A stretch of DNA of 17,750 nt from Schizochytrium sp. CCTCC M209059 (Eukaryota; Sar; Bigyra; Thraustochytrida; Thraustochytriidae). This document shows, piece after piece, positions 9,201 through 15,908 of the stretch (the first letter of the stretch is position 1; each line of letters begins with the position of its first letter). A program made the translations under genes and the position numbers. Under the pieces are notes generated by a model. It was not told the origin of the DNA. It searched no databases and saw only the letters and a program-made list of their open reading frames with translations. The stretch is from positions 826,661-844,410 of the forward strand of contig KN805377.1 of NCBI GenBank assembly GCA_000818945.1, read 5' to 3'.

Positions 9201-9971
9201 CAATGGCGCGAGGTTGCGGCATGGTATCGGTCCAACATTACTCTTGTGCAGTGCGCTTGGCGACAATATGCGGCGCGCAAGCTCTTGCGTCTGCGTCACG
9301 CGCAATATCACTCTTCGTGGGAGGAGCTCTTTGATCCAAAGGAGGACATGATGTACTATTTTGACAATAGCACGGACAAATCGCAATGGCATCCACCGCG
9401 CGAACCATACAAGCCGTATGGGTGGTGGCCCCCGCATCCAGACGACATTCCCGTACCCGAGGGCAAGTGCTTTGTTTGCCGCCAACATGAGGCAGTGCGT
9501 TTATGCGAGGAATGTGTCACCAAAAACGGTGTCAACCGAGAGTTTTGCTTTGACTGCTTTGCAGAAGTGCACGGGTCCGGCGGTGCCGCCATGGCAAGGC
9601 ATAGCTTTCGCGCACCTGCTTCGTCCACTGCACAGGTTGAAGCTGGCACAAGTGGCCCAGGACTTGTTTGTAGCCAATGCCAAGGTCCAGGGATCCGGCG
9701 CTGCAACAATTGTGAGGACTTTTACTGTCTCGCATGTTTCCGTCGGCTCCATGGGCGCGGCAGACGCCGCGAGCACGCCTGGACAGCATATCAGGCTGGT
9801 TGTCCTGTTTGTGTTGAGTGCGAGCGCCAGGTGGCTGCTGTGTACTGCGAGTCGTGTCGAGATCATTTGTGCAGGGCGTGCTCGACGCGTATTCATCGTA
9901 AAGGTCAACGAAAACGGCACACACGTGTCGGTCTTGCGGATTTTGAGACAAAGTCCGGTCAAGGTTTGTAG
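3234..9971 (+). CDS. Giant IQ-motif, WW-domain and B-box zinc finger protein
   Basis: A 2245-residue intronless frame. Residues 1-90 are compositionally odd. M57 (3402) is an alternative start. A DA repeat (94-111) is followed by a short helical, ARM-like stretch (112-165) and a charged basic region to about 300. From about 492 to 950 runs an array of some 15 IQ motifs (forms such as ARRIQTVMRGVYAQR, AIPIQSCARGFVARQR), which usually bind calmodulin or calmodulin-like light chains. A SAM-like segment lies near 993-1065. Then come an IQ near 1225, WW1 (W1302/W1322), IQ (1335), coiled coil (1350-1390), IQ-like near 1587, WW2 (W1655/W1677), IQ (about 1690), two IQs (about 1975, 2004), WW3 (W2029/W2052), and three B-box-like Cys/His fingers (2079-2125, 2146-2187, 2190-2235). 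A KYxGxP module occurs twice (from 1117 and 1853). It is probably a cytoskeletal, flagellar or scaffold protein; this is inference. Gene convergent with Prp43. Confidence 0.9.
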   Translation: MACIFHTVGASREDGARPRVWPMRARRVPTAPAFASASSESFTWATTTQRGQAGARMRDATSCLLAPHGAKNDLDGQRAAVATLYASICDTRNDVDADTDADADADADADANWALGPLRVDLLGPLLYHVNDESAPRRLRIQACRVLTALLGGSGNATVASSYASLSRLMEKELNDNELHDVNDDHVVMGNGDVDHNDETVTPEIHAHEREELENQRTDQDKAKRKRSLAFAKNRKAPGARQTILGPKREDARLTQKRDQRPRAERKGLIGVLLGRDVSHAKQKRDTRRFMGYEVPMLWYPKTSEALRERRQQSPRCGDDDNDDVGDNNDNVLNRSGHGGADDPSERLKLPLLTPPAKSVRTFPRIEDASVEELDRVLEQERALWHEIDRGIREKRLALPSNFLLEQGLEVAYAREVARRVLDRLFRYAGREPLRGPFRRWHAHTLELRFQEFARYASLEKLRQIIRRMLSLRVVRAWDTWTVFVDEIRKQERLAAAIALQRRYRGKQGRRVFAAHKERWYAARRIQTWRRMLCKVTAYTAIRAKICLIQRNERKWSVRRMILRWHAAAVPIQAMARMRPRYLWFLRVKAATLMIQANYRGVLGRVRFKYLFNEFALGTQYHRPAALRIQRCWHRHRAYATVRAIHAYEFAINNAALAIQKQWYIYKEEFPAFVMMRVYLIQDKVDKIEARLEKRARRAEAARRIQTVMRGVYAQRLVARHRIEHHAAIPIQSCARGFVARQRVHRFAALLIGVRRIQNLIRVYFAPRHAAAARIQTEVRMRLLQSVEASRISLELDAKTQTHFSSALRQSLAIHQEKNLLRTRASIVLQTRLARSMAAKKEFAQRQAARLLQRIAKGYLGRCRARHCARVVRHNAARAFVENFVSRTHAYMSDRIFARRAGAACRIQYWYKERKAEIHAKALRKWHARRTKGARTIQRIVRGVQGRRHLARDRELDRRVRTNRYKGLEDPREIAETAIMHARAFYDIADPMAGMHPSLVLHRLGLGHLWEPLHKGAFHVNDLSKLCSIPDKALREFLSPYSESESDAADVADLVALVGAIRLPLSARHSDASHARVLRRFAYIRDPLVARRVYAAVFPDQSKRAESFAIKLPPNSVTRAQLHRYMLKYRGRPKEAKDHAEAGLLALPDAEAVTKWNLRRFRQCAKVYEMALETIGKRALTDELRLVVADALLRAQRPDAKEKRGGCNEMRVALDLVIKLVTAACKVQQVVRAKLARVMVRACLARKRYREDLLEGGILRKNWQLEREKEAREYEEYLEALARYEVEQGLAKITRFGFLEVWDEYAQAYYYTDENGTAEAVWERPVYTFEEDVAARKMQLLVRGHAARNFRRALEEAQRRQEEMAARQRAWEDLAHERLNLVTFRLRFETVMDDSEAQRIPMFPSWRRKPLSWKDACRDADAKLELATLRLGEAQAALANAIQAVEVSAARRDRGRKPGDAWYAMVKTGKRDVSFDTPGSVLAHWGAVRDEETGHLRFRCRVPGHGGLRDSLADLERQAMHLEDAPALELQKVAAEMLAEDAYSRQCEAHAFVETRLPHVLTLFTDPEATSLSYDLKARLREEARAATRLAALARGHLARRTMREARLDAAREHAERLLERAKTSHEDAASVRARLHVPVCVSAVYTFVDMPFGWRAKRDGYGRTFYVHDTSFETVWARPTFVWEEQVAAGIIQRVYRGWRGRCAFIEALRSEGVRQVAEMAIAKAATTACFEYPASEGVSVEIWLARRGLHEIVRDVLVEQRSVEKRTRQRFRSLMEAQALPWTRDRLAWFGIKREDHVAAIMASEKVPEEKLCLLREADAIEALFLSHYPSQGARALKFAAQAAQLSDMPITMCQLETHLAKYKGKPSLATVQLQDEVFNLPTTSTPKDQEAAFYLMLGASRRIMIIAANMKLEKLHGELCELMERAQALLSKPEEVQPPGPWLCRRPWPREAIAAFAMRETLERALAWEKMAERVQRVYRDYRSLMQWREVAAWYRSNITLVQCAWRQYAARKLLRLRHAQYHSSWEELFDPKEDMMYYFDNSTDKSQWHPPREPYKPYGWWPPHPDDIPVPEGKCFVCRQHEAVRLCEECVTKNGVNREFCFDCFAEVHGSGGAAMARHSFRAPASSTAQVEAGTSGPGLVCSQCQGPGIRRCNNCEDFYCLACFRRLHGRGRRREHAWTAYQAGCPVCVECERQVAAVYCESCRDHLCRACSTRIHRKGQRKRHTRVGLADFETKSGQGL
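3513..3566 (+). repeat. Hexanucleotide (GATGCC)9 coding repeat
   Basis: Nine units, two of them with single changes (GATGTC, GATACC). In frame it encodes an alternating Asp-Ala tract near residues 94-111 of the giant IQ protein. Multiples of six preserve the frame, so length variation would be tolerated. Confidence 0.95.
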
Positions 9972-10406
9972 ACACCACTGTTTATCAATGCGATTTTGTC
10001 GTTGAGATATACTCTTTCTTTTCGTTCTTGTTCGTACCAAATTGCGCAGATGTCTCGGTGAAGAGCGAGAACCTGGTGTAGGCCGAATCAACAACACAAA
10101 GTGCAGGAAGTACACAAGGTTTACATCGTTGTTTGGAGAAACTTTGATATCTAGATGGGCGTCGCAAAACTCCAATTTTTCTTTGGCTTTGTGGAACGAA
10201 AAGGAAAGGGCGTGTAAAAAGACGCTCACCATGTCATCCTGACTGTTTCACAATGTGGTCCCTTATTTTTTACTGGACTGAACACCAAGAGTGCCTGATC
10301 AAGCGTGCAGTCAGGTGCTGCGAAAAGTTCAAAAGAGAATATAAGAAATGCAAAGAAAAACCGGTCCCGGTGTTTGTGTGTTTACTATACTCATTCACCT
10401 TTGCAC
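9972..10406. other. Convergent 3'-3' intergenic region
   Basis: This lies between the stop codon of the IQ-motif gene (+) and that of the Prp43 gene (-). It is clearly richer in A/T than either gene and has no convincing open frame. Both 3'UTRs must fit in 435 bases, so the transcripts may overlap. No AATAAA was found on the plus strand here; a variant AAATAA-like run lies on the minus strand near 10263-10270. Confidence 0.6.
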
Positions 10407-12557
10407 TCATCGATTGCGCTTGTTTGCCTTTTCGACAATGCGCTCCAGAGCACGACGCGCTTCGCTGGGTGGAAGCTCGTTGACATCAAAATATTGGGGA
10501 GCAAGCTCGAGGAGCCACTCGGGATGAACAGCAGTGACGGTACGCATGAAGTTCTTGGGCGTCTGGACGAACTCAAAGTAAATGACCCACTCGGGTTTGT
10601 AGTTGAGCACACAGCCAGGATGGATTTGCACAACCTGGTTATCCTTGACGGTAAGGTAGTGGCCCGTGCGTTCGGCGTGCGCGACCTGCATGAAGAAGCC
10701 CTCGGTCAGCGCGCGGCGAATGTTGGTATAATATTGCGCAGACTTGAAGTCGGTGGAACAAAGCTCCAGGCCCTCGCGCTGCATGAGGTTCGCAAGCTGC
10801 GTACGCACGTTGTCAGCATTTTTGAGGGAACGGTATTGGAGAAAATTATCATAGCACCACTGCTTGTCCTCGCGGTTCTGCTTGAAGGCGTGGAAGACGT
10901 TGAGCAATGTGAGGTGGTCGCCCTCGGTGTGGGCAAATTGGGCCTTGGCCTGGTCCGCAGCTCGAGCGGCCTCCTTAGGGCGCATAAAGGGCTGCGGGGT
11001 GGACAACATGGCGATGATGCTCAGAATTTCGTTGGAGCAACGGTGCTTGGGGCTCGCGACCAGCGCGGCCGCAAGCTGGGGATCGAGAGGAAACTTTGCA
11101 ATCTGGTGACCAGTTTCCGTGAGCTCGCACTCGTCGTTGAGGCAACCGAGGTAGTGAAGCTGCTCGAGAGCGCGCATGAGCGTCTCGGGCGCCGGGGGGT
11201 CCATGTAATCAAAGTGCACGACATCACGAATGCCAAGCTGAAGAAGAGTGAGCACCGTGGTGCTCAGGTTGGAGCGAAGAATTTCCGGGTAAGTTTGCTC
11301 TTGGAGGTCTTGCTTGAAGGCCTTTTCGGTGTAGAGACGATAGGCCTTGCCCGGACGCGTACGACCCGCACGACCCGCACGCTGCTGGGCGCTGGCCCGG
11401 GAGATTGGAGTCACGAGAAGAGACTCGACACGAATACGTGGATTGTAAACCTTTTGCTTGCTAAAGCCCGGGTCGATGACGTAGACGATGCCGTCGATGG
11501 TAAGCGAGGTTTCGGCAATGTTTGTGGATACAACGACCTTGCGGCCGGGGCGGCCGCCCGGAATCGTGGGTCCAGGCGGTGTATCAAAGATGCGCTGCTG
11601 TTGACGCGGCGGTAGCGACGCATAAAGCGGGACCGGGCAAAGAGCTCCCATTTCCTCGGTCATGGACTCGGCTTCTTCCTCGAGGCGCGCGCAGCAATCT
11701 TCGATTTCTTGTTGACCAGTGAGAAAAACGAGAATGTCGCCGGGCTCTTCGAAGCGATGGATTTGGACAACGGCACGCACAGCGGCGTCGAGGTAGTCGC
11801 GCTCAGGCTCGGGCGTATAAAAGAGCTCGACGGGAAAGGTTCGACCGGGAATGCGCAAAAGGGGCGCGTTGTCAAAGTACGTTTGAAACTTTTCGGCGTC
11901 GAGAGTGGCACTCATGACCACGACGCGCAGATGCTCGCATTTGACCATGAGCTCCTTGAGCAGGCCCATGAGAATATCGGTGGACAAGGTTCGCTCGTGG
12001 GCCTCATCAAGAATGATGACAGAGTACCGGTCGAGCGTAGGGTCCATCATGGCCTCGCGAAGGAGCATACCGTCGGTCATGTACTTGAGCTGAGTCTGTT
12101 CGCAAGTGACATCTTCAAAGCGAATGGTATAACCCACTTCTTGGCCGAGCGTGACATCCATTTCCTCGGCGACACGACGCGCCACGGACATGGCAGCGAC
12201 ACGCCGAGGCTGTGTACACGCAACGACGCGACGCTGTCCCGTTTTCTCCGAGACGGAGACGAAGCCCGCGTTGACGCAGAATTGAGGAATCTGCGTTGTC
12301 TTACCACTACCGGTCTCACCCTCGACGACGATGACGCGGTTCTCGCGGAGCTTGGTCTCGACATCGTCGAGGAATTGAAAGACTGGGAGCTCTTTGCGCT
12401 TGGCGAGAATTTTGCGGTACTTTTCGGAGAACGGCTGGCCTGTCAGCGGGTTCTCGTCCCCTTCGAGAATGTCCATGACAGCCTTGGCGCCCGCGCCCTT
12501 TTCCCGCTTGGCGCCCGCGCCATCCTCGGCGCCCGCTACGGAAACCTTGCGTTTCAT
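10407..12557 (-). CDS. PRP43: DEAH-box RNA helicase Prp43/DHX15
   Basis: A 716-residue protein, complete and without introns, a little shorter than yeast Prp43 (767) because the N-terminal tail is short. Prp43/DHX15 releases lariat introns at the end of splicing and remodels pre-ribosomes, activated by G-patch partners. Helicase motifs are all intact: GETGSGKTTQIPQ (motif I, from 80), TQPRRVAA (Ia), DEAH (184-187), SAT (216-218), VFLTGQQEIE (IV), STNIAETSLTI (V) and QRAGRAGRTRPG (VI, 392). Winged-helix, ratchet and OB-fold regions follow, with the family-typical RTVTAVHPEWLLELAPQY near the end. The start MKRKVSVAG at 12557 is the first ATG in the open frame; upstream in-frame sequence only offers a GTG at 12713 and encodes GRQA repeats from a CAGG microsatellite. 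The stop codon is at 10407-10409. Confidence 0.96.
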   Translation of the reverse strand: MKRKVSVAGAEDGAGAKREKGAGAKAVMDILEGDENPLTGQPFSEKYRKILAKRKELPVFQFLDDVETKLRENRVIVVEGETGSGKTTQIPQFCVNAGFVSVSEKTGQRRVVACTQPRRVAAMSVARRVAEEMDVTLGQEVGYTIRFEDVTCEQTQLKYMTDGMLLREAMMDPTLDRYSVIILDEAHERTLSTDILMGLLKELMVKCEHLRVVVMSATLDAEKFQTYFDNAPLLRIPGRTFPVELFYTPEPERDYLDAAVRAVVQIHRFEEPGDILVFLTGQQEIEDCCARLEEEAESMTEEMGALCPVPLYASLPPRQQQRIFDTPPGPTIPGGRPGRKVVVSTNIAETSLTIDGIVYVIDPGFSKQKVYNPRIRVESLLVTPISRASAQQRAGRAGRTRPGKAYRLYTEKAFKQDLQEQTYPEILRSNLSTTVLTLLQLGIRDVVHFDYMDPPAPETLMRALEQLHYLGCLNDECELTETGHQIAKFPLDPQLAAALVASPKHRCSNEILSIIAMLSTPQPFMRPKEAARAADQAKAQFAHTEGDHLTLLNVFHAFKQNREDKQWCYDNFLQYRSLKNADNVRTQLANLMQREGLELCSTDFKSAQYYTNIRRALTEGFFMQVAHAERTGHYLTVKDNQVVQIHPGCVLNYKPEWVIYFEFVQTPKNFMRTVTAVHPEWLLELAPQYFDVNELPPSEARRALERIVEKANKRNR

Positions 12558-12564
12558 CCTGCCT

Positions 12565-12633
<69 letters not shown>

Positions 12634-12905
12634 CCCTCTCCCGATCCGGCCAGACGCGTGAGTCGCTCTCCGTCTCTGCGAGTGGACGTGTACACGCGTC
12701 GGCCGTCCGGCACGCGCGCTGCGCTTGCCTCGCTCGCTGCGCTTGCCGCGTACGCCCGTCGCGTTCGCTGGTCTACTGGCAGCGAGCGACGCGGCGCCCT
12801 CGCGGCCAGTGGACCCGGGTCCCTCGGTGCCTGCCTGGGTCTGCCAATGACTGGCCCGTGAAGCGGGGAGTTCCCAAAAGAGACCTTTGCGCTCGGGTCC
12901 GTCTT
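12558..12905 (-). promoter_or_regulatory. Leader and promoter region of the Prp43 gene
   Basis: A GC-rich 348-base gap between the Prp43 start and the stop of the upstream tandem gene. It holds the (CAGG)17 tract next to the ATG, a repeated CGCTGCGCTTGCC-like block (near 12718 and 12737), and the 3' end of the neighbouring transcript. No TATA box or AATAAA-like hexamer was seen. Confidence 0.5.
12566..12633 (-). repeat. (CCTG)17 microsatellite, CAGG in the Prp43 mRNA sense
   Basis: Seventeen perfect CCTG units on the plus strand, ending 9 bases before the Prp43 ATG. Read in the helicase frame it would encode Gly-Arg-Gln-Ala repeats, but there is no upstream ATG, so it is most likely untranslated leader. 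The orientation relative to the gene is the same as for the shorter run at 183-201. Confidence 0.97.
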
Positions 12906-15026
12906 TTAGGCCTTTTTATGCTTTTTGGTCGCCGGCGCTGCTGCAGCCTGACAGTGAGGTTGGGCGAGGTGCACATGCACGCGGACCGCGTTCGAGACAC
13001 TGTCGTTTGACAATGACGACGACGACGACGACGAATAAGAAGAAGAAGAAGAAGAAGAAGAGGTGGAGGAAAGGGAAGCGAGGCGAAAGGCAGCCAGCGA
13101 ACAGAGATCGGCAAGACGAGGGCCGGGGACAGGGCGAGGAAGGTGAAGGATGACGTCGCGCGTGCTTGGCAGGAACGGGGCAGGGTCCAATTGAAGGGAC
13201 TTGAAAGCCAGCGTCCTGCCTTTTGTCGCAGCATCGCGCGGAGGTTTGGCTGTGAAGACAGTAACGGCCGAAAGAGGATCGATGAAACCCTTGCAATCTC
13301 CTTTTGTGTGACACAAATCGAGCGTGCAGCCGAAGGAGGAATTGACCCATTTCGCAAGATGTGACTCGAGCTCAATCGAATCCTCGCAAGGTGACCCTTC
13401 GAGTCCGAGCGCGTCAACCACGCAGGTAACGGACGTTGGTGCAAAGATCTCATTGGCGCGGGCCAGGAATCGCTCTTCGGGGCAGCAGACAATACAAACT
13501 GCTGGACGCGATGCAACGACACGGCGCAAAGCAATGAGAGCTCGCGTCCAGTCTGCAGCCTTGCGGAAATTCAGATACCATTGCGCGTCATCAAAAACTG
13601 TGCATTTGCTGAGATCGCGAAAGGCTCTACAGAGGCGCTCACCATGAAGAGAGTTCGCAGAGGCGACAACCTTTACTTGAGCGAGCGTGAGAACGGCAAC
13701 GCCATCCCAAACCTCGGGTTGCGACTCTAAGGCACTTGCCAAGTGCCAAACAGCACTATCCTGGTCCTCTGGTGCCACGCTCGCGTCTGTGACTGCGAGC
13801 GTGAAAACGCGCAGCCGAGAATTGATGCGCTGCAGCCAGTCCACGACATTATCTTGCTGCGCGCTTGTGTACGTAATGTAGAGTGCAAGCGAGCTCTCGA
13901 CATTTGTTGGACGGACGCTCTGAGTTATTTTCATAGATTTTGGCTGGTAGATGCGAAGCCATACGTGCATGGAGAGCTTGATGTCGTCATTGTAGATCAA
14001 GCCAAAGTTTTGGGCCCATTCGGCGAGAACACTTTGCTCCACGTGTTCTCTTTGCATGGTATACTTGACATCCTCGGCAACAAGAGCCCGACAGGATTGT
14101 ACAGCAGGAATGCCATCGAGCCAAGCGTCCTTTCCAAAGCACGTTTTTTTCGGGTCCACGATCACAAACGCTGAATCTGGTGCGAGATTTGATACAATTG
14201 ACTCAATACAGCGCCGCGCTGCAGCTCTATCATGATCTACAAGTTCTGTGAGGCCATACATGAGAGTTACAAGGTCCGCACCTTGGATGAGATCCTGCAA
14301 CGCCTTTGAGGCATCTTTGTTTAAAAGGTCGAGCGTATGGTAGGCCCCGGTTGGTCTGCTATCATGTGTTGCGTGGTTGGATTGAACGAGATGAGATGTG
14401 AGTTCGTTCCACGCAGGGAGGATGTCCACCACATCAATGTGAGCCTGGCAGTCCTTGGTCATTGCAAGGGCAACTGCCTCGGCACCAGAACCAGCGCAGA
14501 GTGCTACAATGCGGCGTTTCCTCCATTCTGGCAGCTGGTCGTGCAAGATGCGTGCAAGGAAAAGACTGTGCAAGAGCGCAGTGCAGATCGGATAGCACAG
14601 CACGGCGATGCGAGGATATGGCACGCTTTGTCCTGGAGATAGGGCGAGCCACTTTTTTTTGGTGGCCTGCCATACTTCGGCAGCGCGAGCGTCAACCTCG
14701 TCCCGAGTCTGGCAGGCCCTAAGAGCGGCCTCAAAGAACGACGCAGCACGCAGCACCTCATCTCTTGTCGCGCGAAGCTCCGTGCGGACTTGTGGCTGCG
14801 CCGCATCAATGACCCACGTCGGTACGGCCTCAACGTCGTGAGACGCAATACATCTTGCTAGAGCCACGCAACACGCAACAGTCTTGCCTGTCCCGCGTGG
14901 AGTGGAAAGGTACAAGGGTTGCGTGCGCTGAGCGTCATTCGACATTGTCCCCAGCGCTCGCTTGCGCGTACGCAGCAGCGGCGAGGTCATGATCTCTGAT
15001 TGGAAAGGACAAAAAAAAGGAGACAT
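12906..15026 (-). CDS. P-loop / class I methyltransferase / degenerate SF2-helicase-like protein
   Basis: A 706-residue frame I cannot assign to a named family. The ATG at 15026 has A at -3; M13 and M28 are alternative starts. A P-loop, TPRGTGKT (42-49), is followed by a helix. A Rossmann methyltransferase fold spans about 137-365: VALCAGSGAEA (174-184) as the SAM glycine loop, DVVDI (198-202) as the acidic strand, LVTLMYGLTEL (252-262), and AFVIVDP (286-291). This recalls Bmt6-like or Rsm22-like RNA methyltransferases. Residues about 378-530 resemble the rest of a SNF2/SF2 first lobe: a strand plus helix with VVDWLQR (394-400), VVASANSLHG (453-462), TVFDDAQWYLNF (476-487) at the DExx position, TRALIALRR (494-502) and CIVCCPE (511-517) at motif III. 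No second helicase lobe is evident. The tail has a Ser tract (653-672) and a basic end KKHKKA. The ORF is certain; the helicase reading is inference. Confidence 0.85.
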   Translation of the reverse strand: MSPFFCPFQSEIMTSPLLRTRKRALGTMSNDAQRTQPLYLSTPRGTGKTVACCVALARCIASHDVEAVPTWVIDAAQPQVRTELRATRDEVLRAASFFEAALRACQTRDEVDARAAEVWQATKKKWLALSPGQSVPYPRIAVLCYPICTALLHSLFLARILHDQLPEWRKRRIVALCAGSGAEAVALAMTKDCQAHIDVVDILPAWNELTSHLVQSNHATHDSRPTGAYHTLDLLNKDASKALQDLIQGADLVTLMYGLTELVDHDRAAARRCIESIVSNLAPDSAFVIVDPKKTCFGKDAWLDGIPAVQSCRALVAEDVKYTMQREHVEQSVLAEWAQNFGLIYNDDIKLSMHVWLRIYQPKSMKITQSVRPTNVESSLALYITYTSAQQDNVVDWLQRINSRLRVFTLAVTDASVAPEDQDSAVWHLASALESQPEVWDGVAVLTLAQVKVVASANSLHGERLCRAFRDLSKCTVFDDAQWYLNFRKAADWTRALIALRRVVASRPAVCIVCCPEERFLARANEIFAPTSVTCVVDALGLEGSPCEDSIELESHLAKWVNSSFGCTLDLCHTKGDCKGFIDPLSAVTVFTAKPPRDAATKGRTLAFKSLQLDPAPFLPSTRDVILHLPRPVPGPRLADLCSLAAFRLASLSSTSSSSSSSSYSSSSSSSLSNDSVSNAVRVHVHLAQPHCQAAAAPATKKHKKA
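13015..13062 (-). repeat. Trinucleotide repeats (GAC)n and (AAG)8 encoding a serine tract
   Basis: GAC units (13015-13033) and eight AAG units (13037-13060) on the plus strand read TCG/TCT on the minus strand. They give a nearly pure Ser tract near residues 653-672 of the methyltransferase-like protein. Confidence 0.95.
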
Positions 15027-15060
15027 TTTTTTTTAATGTTTAGAATTTCGCGTGCGTGGA

Positions 15061-15068
15061 GTTATTAT
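15061..15068 (-). promoter_or_regulatory. TATA-like element upstream of the methyltransferase-like gene
   Basis: On the minus strand TATAATAA lies 35-42 bases before the ATG at 15026, close enough to leave only a very short leader if it acts as a TATA box. A T/A-rich run separates it from the ATG. The match could be fortuitous. Confidence 0.25.
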
Positions 15069-15227
15069 ACTGCGCTAGCACTGGCGCACGCGCCGCGCAC
15101 CAGCACAACATGCGCGAATGTGTGGCAGGTTCCGGTAAAAATCGCCATGGTTCACTGATAAAGCTAGCTGAGAGTGGCAGTTGCGTAGTGGCAGGCAGCT
15201 TGGACAAAAGCTCCGGCGGCGACCAAA

Positions 15228-15251
15228 CCGGAAAACCGGAAAATCGGAAAA
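15228..15251. repeat. Three tandem 8-bp units (CCGGAAAA)
   Basis: CCGGAAAA at 15228-15235 and 15236-15243, then TCGGAAAA at 15244-15251. The repeat sits about 200 bases upstream of the methyltransferase-like ATG at 15026, so it could be a cluster of protein-binding sites in that promoter. No factor can be named. Confidence 0.8.
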
Positions 15252-15580
15252 ACTATCTGAAGTGCGTTCTTGCACGATCTTTATTTTATGTCGAGGGGCG
15301 GCGATCGTGGTTTGCGCCCGTATTGGTCATAAAACTTTGGACCATTTCTGGAGCAATTGCGGCGTCTTTTACACCGTGACAGTAGCGTTGCCTATCCGCC
15401 TTTACGACCTGCCGCCTAAAGCTGTTCGTGCTGGTGTGTGCGGAAATGTACTCGAAAGGACCGCTGTCCATCGAGGCCATGTGCAAGCTGCGGGGGCAGG
15501 CATTCGAGCAGAAAGCGTTGCCATTCTCGGGCTCAAATGAGTCATGTTGCGTCACAGTCAGCAAACTGAGAGGGGCTGGG

Positions 15581-15670
15581 CAACTCGCATGACGACAATG
15601 AGACGGCTCCAACGGATAAGTTGGTCAACTCGCAAGATGAAAATGAGACGGCTCCGATGGACAATTCCAC
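15581..15670. repeat. Two-copy 45-bp tandem repeat
   Basis: CAACTCGCA starts at 15581 and 15626, and GAGACGGCTCC at 15600 and 15645, both exactly 45 bases apart. Similarity is high through the first 30 bases and fades after. The 45-base period keeps a minus-strand frame open (RLIFILRV / RLIVVMRV), but that frame is short and probably not a gene. Confidence 0.75.
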
Positions 15671-15878
15671 AGAGATTTTGCATCGAATCTTCATAGCTAG
15701 TGAATCGATCGCTTGAGGGGCGCCGCAACTGGATCCAGCCGCTATCTGATGTAAGTCTTTGCAAATTGCGTTAACAACCTCCTTTCATATACCCTTGATC
15801 CAAACGCTCACCATTGCCATGCATGTGGTGTCTGCGGCGCTCTTTACAATCGTGATGGCATCGCAGAACTTATTGACT

Positions 15879-15908
15879 CGAACAGTCCAGTGTTCGATTT
15901 GATCGAAC
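15879..15908. other. Alternating inverted repeats around CGAAC/GTTCG
   Basis: CGAAC (15879-15883), GTTCG (15892-15896) and CGAAC (15904-15908) can pair in two exclusive ways. The second stem is a perfect 7-bp palindrome with a 3-base spacer (GTTCGAT/ATCGAAC). It could be an operator-like site or nothing. Confidence 0.3.

Noticed and set aside
6810..9488. 892-codon open frame on the minus strand
   Set aside because: It lies wholly antisense to the WW/IQ/B-box coding region. The long frame arises from GC-rich codon choice on the plus strand, and its translation has no recognisable domain.
12558..12713. N-terminal extension of Prp43 with GRQA repeats
   Set aside because: The extension has no ATG (only a GTG at 12713) and consists of microsatellite-encoded repeats. 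The ATG at 12557 gives a normal N-terminus.
10305..13010. Two plus-strand open frames of over 430 codons across the helicase region
   Set aside because: They are antisense to Prp43, whose helicase motifs are intact and conserved. The second also runs through the CCTG microsatellite as Leu-Pro-Ala-Cys repeats.
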